The notes beneath the pieces were generated by a model that was not told where the DNA came from, did no database searches, and worked only from the letters and a program-made list of their open reading frames with translations. A program made the translations under genes and the position numbers. Of a DNA stretch of 64,000 nt, positions 1-8,990 are shown piece by piece; positions within the stretch are counted from its first letter, which is position 1, and each line of letters opens with the position of its first letter. Origin of the DNA: JABDQA01 sp963824415 (GTDB taxonomy: Bacteria; Desulfobacterota; Desulfobulbia; Desulfobulbales; Desulfocapsaceae); assembly GCA_963824415.1 (NCBI GenBank), contig CAWGPM010000008.1, forward strand, positions 62,001 to 126,000. The letters run 5' to 3'.

Positions 1-259
1 TCTTTTGGTAGGAAATCACATCGACGGAGGCCACGGTTCCGGAAACGCCGGCCTTGAGAATGATGGTGGAGCCGTCGTCCGCCTTTAAAATGGCCAGGGT
101 ATCGCCGCTGTATACCTTGTCGCCGGGGGCCACGTCGAGCCGGAGGATTTTGGCATCGACAGGTGCGACGATCGAAACACGCTCATCGGCGGCCTGGGCA
201 AAGGAGGCGACGGCCAGGCAGAGCCCGATCAGCACGAGCAGAATAGTCTTCGTTTTCAT
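1..259 (-). CDS. Exported biotinyl/lipoyl-like domain protein, C-terminus beyond window edge
   Basis: Partial gene whose 3' end lies outside the window; 86 residues are visible. It starts with a clear signal peptide (MKTKTILLV, a hydrophobic stretch, cleavage near SFAQA-ADE). A single hammerhead-type beta domain follows, of the kind used for biotin or lipoate carriage (VDAKILRLDVAPGDKVYSGD). The lysine motif of true biotin carriers (EAMKM in the neighbouring oadA) is absent; the matching stretch reads ILKADDGSTIILKA, so it is probably not biotinylated. It lies 86 bases after oadA on the same strand, where sodium-pump decarboxylase clusters often continue into the beta subunit, so I infer a role in that complex. 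The start is the ATG at 259-257; its ribosome binding site is weak. Confidence 0.7.
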   Translation of the reverse strand, partial: MKTKTILLVLIGLCLAVASFAQAADERVSIVAPVDAKILRLDVAPGDKVYSGDTLAILKADDGSTIILKAGVSGTVASVDVISYQK

Positions 260-345
260 AGAGAATCCATCAGTAAAGCGAACCGTGCCGCCAGACCTCG
301 ATAGCGATAGTCTGGCGGCCCTGGGTAACGCGTAACCTGCGCAAA

Positions 346-2143
346 TTAGCCTAAGGTAAACAGCGAGTCAGAAGCCTGTACCGTGTCCCCGGCGGCGACG
401 TGAACTGCGACGATTTTGCCGTCGCCCGGAGATTTGACCTCGGACTCCATTTTCATCGCTTCCAGAACCAGCAGGGGCTGGTCTTTGGTGACGGAATCAC
501 CAAGTTTGACCATGATCTTAACCACGTTGCCCGGCGTCGGCGCCTCGATTTCGATGCCTGTGCCGACCGCTTCCTGGACAGGCGCTGCTGCGGGCTGGGC
601 CGGGGTGGCCTGTACCGCACCGGAGCCCTCGGCCACGGTCACATCATAGATGCGGTTGTTGACGGTAATCGAGTACGATCTCGGACCGGCAGGGGCCGGA
701 GCAGCAGCCGTCTTCTTGGCAGCCGGTTTGGCCGGTGCTTCTTCGACATCGGATTTCTTGCGCACATTGACGATGGCGTTGCCGAGCAGATAATCGAGGC
801 CTTTTTGTTCGCAGCTGGCGATGATGAAGATGTTTTCGTCACTTGCCTCGAGGTTGTTTTCTTCCAGATATCTTGGTGGCTTTCGGAATACCCGGTTCGA
901 GGATGTCGAGCGGATCATCGGTGAATACCGGCTTTTTCAGCTGCTCCGAGGCGAGCTTGACGATTTCCGGATCCGGCGGAGCCGGGGTGCGGCCGAAATA
1001 GCCCAGTACCATGTTGCCGTAGTTCGGGTTGATCACCTTCCACTTACCCTGGGTGACGTTGAGATAGGCCTGCTGAAAGTAAAACTGGGAAACGGGGGTA
1101 ACCGAGGTGCCGAAGCCGCCGAGCCTTACGACCTCTGCCATTTCCTTAATCACCGCCGGATAATGCTGCAGGGTTCCGGTATCGCGCATCATCATCGTGT
1201 TGGCGGTGAGGGCGCCGCCGGGCATCGGCGACAGGGTGATGGTCGGCGAGACCATCTTGGCTTCGGGCGGGAAGAAATAGTCGCTCATCGCCGCCTCGAA
1301 GGCTTCTTCGGCGGCCAGAACTTTTTCGTAATCTAGATCGAGCGTGAAATCGGTTCCTTTCAGCACGTGCATCATCGACAGGATGTCCGGCTGACAGGTG
1401 CCGCCGCAGACCGGGCTCTTGGCCAGGTCAATGCCGTCCGCGCCGCCTTCAATGGCTGCCAGGTTCTGAGAAATGGCTATGCCGGCAGTGTCATGGGTGT
1501 GGAACCAGAGAATCATGTCTTCAGGCACCATCTTGCGCGCGCCTTTGAACGTTTCGTATACCTTTCTCGGGTTGGCGGTTCCGGTGGCGTCCTTGAAGCA
1601 GATTGAATGATATGGAATGTCTGAATCCAGAATGACCTTGAGCCGGTCCAGGTAAAACTCAGCGGTGTGAGCGCCTTCGCAGCCCGGCGGAAGGTCCATT
1701 ATGGTGATGACGATCTGGTGGTGCAGGCCATGGTGGGCAATGCGTTCACCCGAATATTCCAGGTTTCTGACGTCGTTCAGGGCATCGAAGTTGCGGATCG
1801 TCGTGATACCGTGTTTCTTGAACATCTTGGCATGCAGGTCGATGATGTCCCGTGGCTGCTGGCTCAAGGCGACCACGTTGATTCCGCGGGCCAGGGTCTG
1901 CAGGTTTGCCTCAGGGCCGACTTCGGCCCGAAAACGGTCCATCATGTCGAAGGCCGATTCACCGCAGTAGAAGAAAAGGCTCTGAAAACGCGCGCCGCCC
2001 CCGGCTTCCATATGGGTGATTCCGGCATCGACACTGGCCTTTAGCGCAGGGAGGAAATCATCGGTTAACACCCGTGCGCCGAAAACGGACTGAAACCCGT
2101 CCCGAAAGGACGTATCCATAAATTTGATTACTTTTTTGCCCAC
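346..2143 (-). CDS. oadA: Oxaloacetate decarboxylase alpha / pyruvate carboxylase B-type carboxyltransferase with biotin domain; frameshifted at about 871
   Basis: Carboxyltransferase subunit that moves CO2 between a keto acid and biotin. The HMGL-like TIM barrel opens with DTSFRDG (about residues 10-16) and carries KDATGT and the metal site HTHDTAG. A conserved PYC/OADA domain, an Ala/Pro-rich linker and a biotin domain follow, with EAMKM lysine 34 residues from the C-terminus, the usual position. The reading frame breaks: the first part runs to KATK and then goes out of frame, while the next frame resumes with YLEENNLEASDEN. One extra A near 871 (or two missing bases) explains this. Joined, the product is about 598 residues, normal for the family. 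The start is GTG at 2143-2141, since AGGAG lies 7 bases upstream; an upstream TTG in frame has no such site. oadG lies just upstream, so this is probably a membrane sodium-pump enzyme. Confidence 0.85.
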
Positions 2144-2218
2144 AACACTTCTCCTTGCGTTAATTTTGGTCAAATAATGACCGGATGACTGTTTACGTTC
2201 CGTTTCGCCTCTGTGCTG

Positions 2219-2482
2219 TTAAACGGCTGCCCGCTCTGCCTCGAACGCAGCAATTGCGGCGGTTATCACAACAATGTCGTTGTCGTCTTCGGTGGCAGCA
2301 AGTTTTGCCATTTCCCGTTCGCGCTTGATGCGCTTTTTCTCATCCTCGATCGTCTGCAGTTCACGTGCCGTCACCCCTTTTGTCAGGTGGGCGGCGAGTT
2401 GGATGAGCAGAATCATGAACATCAAAAACATCAGCACGGTCGTCATACCGACAACCATCAATTTCAAACCTTCTACAATCAT
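2219..2482 (-). CDS. oadG: OadG-type small membrane subunit of a sodium-pump decarboxylase
   Basis: An 87-residue protein with one N-terminal membrane helix (about residues 5-32, VVGMTTVLMFLMFMILLIQ), then a charged, coiled-coil-like cytoplasmic tail rich in Lys, Arg and Glu. Size, topology and position directly upstream of the alpha subunit fit the gamma subunit of oxaloacetate or methylmalonyl-CoA decarboxylases, which anchors the carboxyltransferase to the membrane beta subunit. The metal-binding histidine tail of some enterobacterial OadG proteins is not visible; the protein ends in ITAAIAAFEAERAAV. An AGGT motif lies about 6 bases before the ATG. The gap to oadA is about 75 bases, so the genes are probably co-transcribed. 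Confidence 0.75.
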   Translation of the reverse strand: MIVEGLKLMVVGMTTVLMFLMFMILLIQLAAHLTKGVTARELQTIEDEKKRIKREREMAKLAATEDDNDIVVITAAIAAFEAERAAV

Positions 2483-2517
2483 TGCAATACCTGTTATTTT
2501 TGTGGTTCGATGAAGCT

Positions 2518-2805
2518 TTATTCTTCGAAAACGGCGTATCTGGTCGGCTCGCCGAGCAGCTGATCTATCTCGCTCTGGAGCGCCTTGCGCTCCTCGTTGT
2601 TGAACCAGTCATCCCAGTCCGCCCGGGACCGCCAGGTGGATACGACCAGACACTCATTGGGCTGGTCGATTCTCCTGAGAGTCTCGCCGTATATATAACC
2701 GGGCTGGTTGATGGTTAATGAACGCATTTTCTTCAGCAGAACCGTCAGCTCGATCAGATGTTCATCAACACCGGTGCGCGTGATTAGGATTTTGACTGCC
2801 ATCAT
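2518..2805 (-). CDS. ABM-fold (antibiotic biosynthesis monooxygenase-like) small protein
   Basis: A 95-residue single-domain protein with the pattern of the dimeric alpha-beta barrel ABM family: a first beta strand (VKILITRTG), a helix, a GYIYGETLRR strand, then CLVVSTWRSRADWDDWFNNEER, which matches the conserved 'W.s..d...W..s..' region. Family members include monooxygenases and heme-degrading proteins, but most are of unknown function; I see no heme ligand assignment that would decide. The sequence opens with ATGATG; GGGGG lies 4-7 bases upstream and either methionine could start translation. It lies 35 bases upstream of oadG on the same strand and could head that operon. Confidence 0.7.
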   Translation of the reverse strand: MMAVKILITRTGVDEHLIELTVLLKKMRSLTINQPGYIYGETLRRIDQPNECLVVSTWRSRADWDDWFNNEERKALQSEIDQLLGEPTRYAVFEE

Positions 2806-3075
2806 CTACCCCCTGGTTGGTGGAAACAGGTCGGACTGAACGCTGTCACGCGGTACCCTGACAACCCATCCGGCAGTGACCCACCCTCGCCCTTAAAAAA
2901 ACCGGGATCCGGCAGGGAAAATCTCCATTTTTTTCGCATACGAAGTATATGGGAAGAATTTTATTTGTAAAGATAAATTGAAATCAGTTCGGCCTATCTG
3001 AACTATAAAAAATTATTAACAATTTTAGCTTTATCCCAGTCTTCACCGCTAAGCGTTCAAATTTATTGACAAAAG

Positions 3076-3106
3076 AAAATCTGGCTTGGTGGTCAATCCA
3101 GATTTT
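3076..3106. repeat. Inverted repeat, 9-bp arms, followed by T-run
   Basis: AAAATCTGG (3076-3084) is repeated in inverse orientation as CCAGATTTT (3098-3106) with a 13-base loop. The T-run at 3103-3107 overlaps the right arm. It could be an operator or a weak terminator; no plus-strand gene ends just upstream, which makes a terminator role less likely. Confidence 0.4.
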
Positions 3107-3436
3107 TCGTTCTGCTATCATTTTGTGTTGGTATATACTTCATCATTAATGATTTTTGTTTCCGACCCTTTTGTTCAGAGAAAATTGCGTTACATCGGTA
3201 TATTTAAGAAATCGGGGTGAGGGTGAAGACTTGAAAAACCCGGGTGATGGACTATTGCGAAGTGATATATTCGATGGGGGTACCGAGATATGAAACGGTG
3301 GTCGGACCAGCGATCGGGGGTGGGTTTGCGCCCGCCACATGCATCGTCTTCTGCTGCTTAAAGCGGGACCGTAAAAAGATTCGCTTGCGCTGGCTACTCG
3401 AGTCTGGTCTTTTTGCGCGACAATACTCTATCGGGA

Positions 3437-3460
3437 AGTCCCGTCAACGTTTACGGGACT
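3437..3460. repeat. Inverted repeat, 8-bp arms, upstream of GtrA-like gene
   Basis: AGTCCCGT (3437-3444) and ACGGGACT (3453-3460) form a perfect stem with an 8-base loop, ending 96 bases before the GtrA-like start. It may be a leader hairpin or a regulator site; there is no T-run. Confidence 0.35.
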
Positions 3461-3556
3461 GGTTTCGAGGTTCCTGCGCAGAGAAAGAGCCAGGCGGAAC
3501 CGCTTTTAAACCATGGGGCTGAAGGGTGATATGCTTACTGGGAGCCAGGAAAAAAT

Positions 3557-4033
3557 ATGGAAGCGCTGTTAGCAAACGAGAATCTGATCCAGTTCATTAA
3601 ATATGGACTGGCCGGCGGGCTGGCTACCGTGGTGCATATCTGCATGTTTCACCTGGTGGCCTGGAAACTGTTTCCGGCCCTGCAGGAGAACGATCACGCG
3701 GTGCGGCTGCTGAACCTTAAAATCAGGCCCATCAATGAGTATCAGCGGGCCAGAAATTCGATGATCTCCAATACGATTGCCTTTCTGATCTCCAACCTGG
3801 TTGCCTATATAACCAATATTCTGTGGGTTTTTCAGCCGGGCCGGCATCCGTTCATAATCGAGATCTTATTGTTTTACGCGGTTTCCGGCATCAGCGTACT
3901 GATCGGCACCATGCTGATGGGCATCTTGATCCGGCGTTTTGGCATGTTGACCACCTATGCCTTCGTGACCAATATCATCACTGCGGTGATGATCAATTAT
4001 GCGATGAGAAAGTTCTTCATCTTCCACGGATAA
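3557..4033 (+). CDS. GtrA-like four-helix membrane protein
   Basis: A 158-residue integral membrane protein with about four hydrophobic helices. The N-terminal FIKYGLAGGLATVVH and the C-terminal NYAMRKFFIFHG are hallmarks of the GtrA/DPMS family, whose members are thought to help move polyprenyl-linked sugars across the cytoplasmic membrane. An insertion of about 40 polar residues (around 48-72, between helices 1 and 2) makes it slightly longer than the usual 120-140 residues. An AGGA motif lies about 6 bases before the ATG. It stands alone: the next gene is convergent. The substrate cannot be told from sequence; the glycosyltransferases at 21-26 kb are not adjacent. Confidence 0.75.
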   Translation: MEALLANENLIQFIKYGLAGGLATVVHICMFHLVAWKLFPALQENDHAVRLLNLKIRPINEYQRARNSMISNTIAFLISNLVAYITNILWVFQPGRHPFIIEILLFYAVSGISVLIGTMLMGILIRRFGMLTTYAFVTNIITAVMINYAMRKFFIFHG

Positions 4034-4131
4034 CAGAAAACAAAGCGGCACCGCAACTGCTTTGGATAAGCGCGGTGCCAGGATTTCCGGGTGGCTGCAA
4101 CAGAGCGCTTCCGGGGGCTTTGATTTAGTTC

Positions 4132-5913
4132 TTAACTGCTTTTTTTCAGCAATTGGCCCATTTCAACCAGCCGGATAAATTCGGCCCGGTACCCTTGCTC
4201 ATCTGCCCCCCGTGCGCCCCGGGCAAGATCCAGACAGCCGTCCCAGGAAAAATTGCCCAGATGCTCCGATTCTTTCAGCAGCATCGCGAAACCGGCCACG
4301 GCAGCGGCGAATCTGAAGTCGTCGCTGAGCCCGGACAACTGATTCTGTGAGTCGGTTACGGCCACCGAGATCTGGGTGGAAGTAGCAGTTGATCTGGGTT
4401 TGTAGCGCAGTTTGACGGTGAGCAGCTCATTTTCTACCGTTTCCGGCTGCAGGGCGGCGGCTTGGTATTTCAGCGGATCCACCTGCGGTATATCCGGGTG
4501 GCCGGCGGGGATCAGCTCATAGAGCGCGGTTACCTGGTGGCCCATGCCGATTTCGCCAGCATCCTTCGCATCATCTTTGAAATCTTCGTCTTCAAGAGCT
4601 CGGTTTTCATAGCCGATGAGGCGATAAGCGCCAACCAGGTTGGGGTTGAATTCAACCTGGATCTTGACATCATTTGCCAGCGTGAAAAGGGTGCCGCTGA
4701 ATTCCTTGAGAAGCACTTTTTTAGCCTCCAGCAGGGAGTCGATATAGGCGTAGTTGCCGTTGCCCTTGTCGGCCAGGAGTTCCATGGTGTCATCCTGGAA
4801 GTTGCCGTCGCCGAAGCCGAGCACACTTAGATAGATACCGCTTGTGCGCTGATCCTCGATCAATTTCTGCAGCTCGGAGCGGCTGGTGACGCCGACGTTG
4901 AAATCGCCGTCCGAAACCAGGATCACCCGGTTATTACCCTCCGGCATGTAGCATCTCCTGGCAAGCTCATAGGCGGTGAGAATCCCCTTAGAGCCATGGG
5001 TTGAACCACCGCTGTGCAGATCTTCGATGGCCTGGCTGATGGTATCGTGCTCGCTGCCGGGGGTCGGACTGAGAACCACCCGGTCGGATCCGGCATAGAC
5101 CACCACCGAAACCCGATCACGCTCGTTGAGCCGTTCGACCAGAAGTTTGAGCGACTGCTTCAAGAGCGGCAGCTTGTTGGGTTGGCTCATCGATCCCGAG
5201 ACATCGATCAGGAAGACCAGATTCGAGGCGGGCCGCTGGGCCGGATCCAGATCCCGGGCCTTCAGGCTGATGCGCAGCAGCCGGTAGCCGTCGTGAAAGG
5301 GGCTGGGCCCTGCCTCAGCCCTGAGCGCAAACGGTTTCCCATCCATGGGTTCTGGGTCCATATAATTAAAATAATTAATCATTTCTTCAGCCCGGACGGC
5401 CCCTCCCGGGGGCAGCGAGCCGCTTTGAATAAAGCGTCTGACATGAGCGTAGGAGGCGGTATCGACATCGATTGAAAAGGTCGACAACGGATCGTTGCGG
5501 CTGTTGATAAAGCGGTTTTCCACAACAGCATCGTAGGACTCGCGGTTCCAAACCTGCTGGGTCTGAGCAGTTGCTGCGTAATCATGGTGCGGCGCTGCTC
5601 CATAGCTTTTCTCGGCGAGGCTCTGGCGGGCGGCCTCGAGCTTGGCAACAGGGTGCAGCAAGACAGTCTGTGCATCGACAGTCCCGGCCGTGTCAGATGT
5701 GCTCTTGCTCATTTGAACGCGGCCTTCAGACTCAGCCGGTGTGGGCTGCCCGGTGCGACCGGCGTCCTGATCACCGACCAGTGGTTGTTGAGCCGGCCGC
5801 TGTGCACCGGGGGGGGCGGGGGGCGGGTCGTTCAGGCTGGATTGCTGGTTATCTCCACAGGAGATAGGGAGCAGGGCGGATAAAACGAACAGGGCAGCAA
5901 ATTTTTTGTTCAT
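4132..5913 (-). CDS. YfbK-like von Willebrand factor A domain lipoprotein
   Basis: A 593-residue lipoprotein. The signal peptide ends in a lipobox (LPISC, Cys19), then a Pro/Gln-rich linker. A VWF-A-associated N-terminal region (about residues 110-215) includes DPLSTFSIDVDTASYAHVRRF. The VWA domain (about 228-405) has a MIDAS motif DVSGSMS and the second-site VSDGDFNVG. A C-terminal DUF3520-like region follows. This order matches E. coli YfbK and its many relatives; the biochemical role is unknown, though MIDAS domains bind a metal and mediate protein contacts. AGGAG lies upstream of the ATG. It is divergent from a sigma/anti-sigma pair, an arrangement that suggests envelope-stress control, but I see no defined operator in the 184-base gap. 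Confidence 0.85.
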   Translation of the reverse strand: MNKKFAALFVLSALLPISCGDNQQSSLNDPPPAPPGAQRPAQQPLVGDQDAGRTGQPTPAESEGRVQMSKSTSDTAGTVDAQTVLLHPVAKLEAARQSLAEKSYGAAPHHDYAATAQTQQVWNRESYDAVVENRFINSRNDPLSTFSIDVDTASYAHVRRFIQSGSLPPGGAVRAEEMINYFNYMDPEPMDGKPFALRAEAGPSPFHDGYRLLRISLKARDLDPAQRPASNLVFLIDVSGSMSQPNKLPLLKQSLKLLVERLNERDRVSVVVYAGSDRVVLSPTPGSEHDTISQAIEDLHSGGSTHGSKGILTAYELARRCYMPEGNNRVILVSDGDFNVGVTSRSELQKLIEDQRTSGIYLSVLGFGDGNFQDDTMELLADKGNGNYAYIDSLLEAKKVLLKEFSGTLFTLANDVKIQVEFNPNLVGAYRLIGYENRALEDEDFKDDAKDAGEIGMGHQVTALYELIPAGHPDIPQVDPLKYQAAALQPETVENELLTVKLRYKPRSTATSTQISVAVTDSQNQLSGLSDDFRFAAAVAGFAMLLKESEHLGNFSWDGCLDLARGARGADEQGYRAEFIRLVEMGQLLKKSS

Positions 5914-6097
5914 GACAGGTCTCCTTGAAAAATTTGTTGGATATTGAGCGATGCTGCTTGTTATCCTGTTTGACGGATCAGGTGACAGGTTGTGTCGCCA
6001 TTGAGGAAATAATTGCGCAATCCGTAAAGTAAATGCGGCGGCAAATGTTACCTAAGTATTTGAAATAAAAACGTTACTAAATAAATTATCGGCGCGT

Positions 6098-6946
6098 GTG
6101 ACGGCGAAAAAAAAATCATCTCAAGCGCAGCAGGCTGCTTTTTTCCAGAGCTGGGCGCTGGCTCGCTGGGAGTTGGTGAACAGGCTGGCCAGGCGCCGCT
6201 TTTCAGACGAGTTGCTGGCCGAGGAAGCGGCGTTTTTCGTGCTTGAGAAGCTCAGCGCTGATCGGTGGCAGAACCTGCGCAGGTATCGGGGAGCGGCGAA
6301 GCTTCAAACTTATTTTGTCACTCTTGTTTCTCGCCGGCTGGAGGATTTCGCCAGGCAACGGTTCGGCAGGGTGCGACCGCCGCAATGGCTGACTAAGCTG
6401 GGGGGGATCTGGCTGCTGCTCTATCGGCTGCTCTGTTATCAGCGCTTGTCTTTTAACGATGCGCTTGAAATCGCCATACAGCGCTACCAGAAGGAAAGCG
6501 CGGCCCGCATCGAGCAGATTGCAGAGCATATCCTGGCACAAATAACCTCCTGCGGGCAGGAGCAGCAGCAGACCGAATTCACAGAGGAACACGAAACCAG
6601 CGGTTCCGCGAGTCTGGGGCCGGTCTATGAAAGGCAGCAGCAGGCACAGGTTCTGGCGGCCCTGGGTTGTCAGCTGCTGGGGGAACCCGTTGATCCTGCC
6701 CAGGCCGAACTCTTGGAGAAACTGGTCAAGCAGCCGGTGGAGTTGAGCCCCGAGGAACGGCTGCTGTTAAAGCTCTGCCACCGGGATGGCCTGTCGGTCA
6801 GTGAGGCGGGCAGGATGCTCGGGCTGAACAGGTTTCAGACCCATGGCAGGTTGAGACGGCTGTACAGCCGCATCAGGGAGACGTTTGAATTACATGGCCT
6901 GGCCGAAGAACTCAGGTTGCTGTTGAAGGGGGAACCCGACACCTGA
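6098..6946 (+). CDS. Sigma-70 family (ECF-like) RNA polymerase sigma factor
   Basis: A 282-residue protein with a sigma region 2-like N-terminus (about residues 20-90: LAEEAAFFVLEKLSADRWQNLRRYRGAAKLQTYFVTLVSRRLEDFARQ is the relevant block, spread over 6200-6350) and a region 4-like helix-turn-helix near the C-terminus (LSPEERLLLKLCHRDGLSVSEAGRMLGL, about 215-250). The linker between them is unusually long, about 120 residues and Gln-rich. The start is GTG at 6098 with no good ribosome binding site; no ATG in frame is nearby. The next gene encodes a zinc-finger anti-sigma-like membrane protein, supporting the sigma-factor call. Confidence 0.75.
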   Translation: MTAKKKSSQAQQAAFFQSWALARWELVNRLARRRFSDELLAEEAAFFVLEKLSADRWQNLRRYRGAAKLQTYFVTLVSRRLEDFARQRFGRVRPPQWLTKLGGIWLLLYRLLCYQRLSFNDALEIAIQRYQKESAARIEQIAEHILAQITSCGQEQQQTEFTEEHETSGSASLGPVYERQQQAQVLAALGCQLLGEPVDPAQAELLEKLVKQPVELSPEERLLLKLCHRDGLSVSEAGRMLGLNRFQTHGRLRRLYSRIRETFELHGLAEELRLLLKGEPDT

Positions 6947-7010
6947 ACCGTGCTGGTCCGTCAAAGAGAACAAAGGTGCAGATAGCAGATGGGTAAAGAG
7001 CGGTTGAATC

Positions 7011-8000
7011 ATGGCAAATAACAAAGAGTCGTTGGATAAGCGTGAAGTCAGGCGGCGCCTGGCACTTCTGGCCCTGGGATCGGAGCAGCAGGAAGAAGCG
7101 CTGGGAGACTGCCCCGAGCCTGAAGTGTTTGCTGCGTTTCTGGAGGGTGATCCCGCAGCTCCAGAATATAAGGCGGTTCTAGGCCATGTCTCCCGCTGTG
7201 AATCCTGCTATCAGCGCTGGCTTGAACTTTCACGGGAACTGGGGCGGGCCGGCCAGGGTGCGTCCAAAGCTGGTTCCTTGGTGAAACGAAAACGATGGCT
7301 GGGCGGGGCCGGCTCGATCGGCGCAATTGCTCTTGGAATCATGCTTTTTCTCTCTCTTGACTATCAGGGACCCGATCAGCAGCCTGCTGTCCAAGATGCC
7401 CCAGAGACAGCGCCGCAGACCGTGCCGCCGTCGGTCAGGATGCAGGCGGATGAAGACCATGGGGCTGCTGAAGAACAAGAAGCAGTAATTAGAACAAGCC
7501 CGGCTAAAACAGTGTATAGTGCGCGCCAGACGGCGCAGCGGGCGGGGTCCACCGAGCCTGCTGCAGAAGCCGAGCGTCTGGAAAAACAGAAGGGTGAAGG
7601 TGGTGGGTATGAGTCGGTTCAGGAAGCTCGGCTGCCGGAGCCCCTCGACGCGCAGAGGGTTCAGCCTGCAGAAAAGCGCGCGGGCTCAGTACTGGTGACC
7701 TCTGATCAGCTGAGCGGGACCATGGCCGACGCAGGCCATTTTATGGACCTGGTTTTCGAGTTGTGTGAAAGTGCTGGTGATGCAGAGGTACCAACCGACA
7801 AGCGTTGGGAACAAAAACTGCAAAAGCTGCAGGCCCAGGGACACGGGCTGCTGCAATCAGGCATGGTGCAGGAGCAGGAGCGCTCGCAGGTCGAACAGGT
7901 AATGGAACTTATTGCAGGTGAGACCGGTGCCGCTACCGTGGACCGGGAGCAGTTGTGCAGGCGCCTGGCTTTGTACCTGCGCTCGCTTCAGCCGGAATAA
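7011..8000 (+). CDS. Putative membrane anti-sigma factor with HxxxCxxC zinc finger
   Basis: A 329-residue single-pass membrane protein. The cytoplasmic N-terminus has the zf-HC2/ZAS motif HVSRCESC (about residues 59-66), followed by one membrane helix (about 95-115, GSIGAIALGIMLFLSL). A long periplasmic part is low-complexity, rich in Glu, Gln, Ala and Pro, then a helical C-terminal domain. This is the standard layout of anti-sigma factors that hold an ECF sigma factor at the membrane. It begins 64 bases after the sigma gene on the same strand, so the two are probably co-transcribed. The periplasmic half resembles nothing I know and could be the sensor. A possible partner is the divergent VWA lipoprotein. 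Confidence 0.7.
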   Translation: MANNKESLDKREVRRRLALLALGSEQQEEALGDCPEPEVFAAFLEGDPAAPEYKAVLGHVSRCESCYQRWLELSRELGRAGQGASKAGSLVKRKRWLGGAGSIGAIALGIMLFLSLDYQGPDQQPAVQDAPETAPQTVPPSVRMQADEDHGAAEEQEAVIRTSPAKTVYSARQTAQRAGSTEPAAEAERLEKQKGEGGGYESVQEARLPEPLDAQRVQPAEKRAGSVLVTSDQLSGTMADAGHFMDLVFELCESAGDAEVPTDKRWEQKLQKLQAQGHGLLQSGMVQEQERSQVEQVMELIAGETGAATVDREQLCRRLALYLRSLQPE

Positions 8001-8139
8001 TAGCAGCGCTGCGAATCGGAGATAATCCGCAGAAAACCAGGTGTTTAACGGATTAACTTCAGTGGGCCTGGCCTATAGCTGAACTCTGAAATAATATGGA
8101 AAAGTCAGATCCACAGTAATATTTAAGGGATAGGTAAAA

Positions 8140-8850
8140 ATGGCAAAAGATATCGCAATCAGAGATCGGATCATCGTCGCGCTCGACGTCGATCAGCGTG
8201 ACAAGGCGCAGCAGATGGTGCAGGCCTGTGAATCCCATACCGGTTTTTTCAAGGTCGGTCTGCAGCTCTTTATGGCCGATTATTTTTATACGGTGGACTG
8301 GCTGCTGGATCGGGGCCACAAGGTGATGCTCGATCTGAAGTTTTTCGATATTCCCGAGACGGTGAAACTGGCGGTGCAGCAGATCAATAACCGGGGCGTC
8401 AGCCTGGCCACCATCCATGGCAACGACCCGATCGTCCGGGCGGCGGTGGAGGCGCGGGGCGACATGAAGCTGCTGGCGATCACCGTACTCACCAGTTTCG
8501 ATGAAGAGGACATGCGGGCCATGGGAATGAGCGGCTCGATCGAGGACCTCGTGCTGCTGCGCGCCAGAAGGGCTCTTGAGCTGGGCTGCGACGGCGTGGT
8601 CTCATCGGGTCTGGAGGCGGCGCGCCTGCGCTCCGAGTTGGGTGATCGGCTGCTTATCATCACCCCCGGGATACGCCCGGGTGCCAATATCAGCGACTCC
8701 GACGATGATCAGACGCGGGTGATGAGCGCTGGCCAGGCGATTGCTAGTGGAGCCGATCATCTGGTGGTGGGCCGGCCCATTACCCGGGCGGCTGACCCGG
8801 TAGCGGTCATCGAGCAGATGCAGCAGGATATCGAACAATCAATTGCTTGA
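8140..8850 (+). CDS. pyrF: Orotidine 5'-phosphate decarboxylase
   Basis: A 236-residue TIM-barrel enzyme of de novo pyrimidine synthesis, converting OMP to UMP in the cytosol. The first strand reads IIVALDVD. The catalytic D-K-x-x-D set is visible in LDLKFFDIPETV. The phosphate-binding end includes TPGIRPG and HLVVGRPITRA. Length and motifs are those of the bacterial short form. An AGGGATAGGT stretch lies ahead of the ATG. It stands alone between the anti-sigma gene (140-base gap) and a lipoprotein gene (about 140 bases). Confidence 0.95.
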   Translation: MAKDIAIRDRIIVALDVDQRDKAQQMVQACESHTGFFKVGLQLFMADYFYTVDWLLDRGHKVMLDLKFFDIPETVKLAVQQINNRGVSLATIHGNDPIVRAAVEARGDMKLLAITVLTSFDEEDMRAMGMSGSIEDLVLLRARRALELGCDGVVSSGLEAARLRSELGDRLLIITPGIRPGANISDSDDDQTRVMSAGQAIASGADHLVVGRPITRAADPVAVIEQMQQDIEQSIA

Positions 8851-8990
8851 GTTATGTGTTGGTGAAAGGCCCGCTTCCGCGCCGTAAAGGTTTCTTGATT
8901 CGCGGTTGAAAGGTGCTTAATACAGTGGTAATAGATTGTCTTTTAGATAGATGTTTAACTTGCTACAAACACAGTGAAATGGAGGTACCC

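Larger units (their letters stand above)
2806..3556. other. Divergent intergenic region, about 750 bp
   Basis: This stretch separates the minus-strand ABM/oad genes from the plus-strand GtrA-like gene. The left part (about 2930-3150) is AT-rich and probably holds promoters for one or both directions. Short open frames exist (for example 3244-3522 plus), but their composition and lack of similarity to any family I know argue against coding. Two perfect inverted repeats are listed separately. I see no tRNA, no riboswitch I recognise and no mobile element. Confidence 0.5.

Noticed and set aside
3065..3095. TTGACA at 3065 as a -35 box
   Set aside because: No acceptable -10 at 16-18 bases downstream, and it overlaps an inverted repeat.
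3244..3522. A 92-residue plus-strand frame before the GtrA-like gene
   Set aside because: No recognisable family, overlaps a perfect inverted repeat, and no ribosome binding site.
4047..4079. Hairpin GGCACCGC/GCGGTGCC as a terminator between the GtrA-like and VWA genes
   Set aside because: The 17-base loop is followed by no T-run on the plus strand; it may fold but I cannot support termination.
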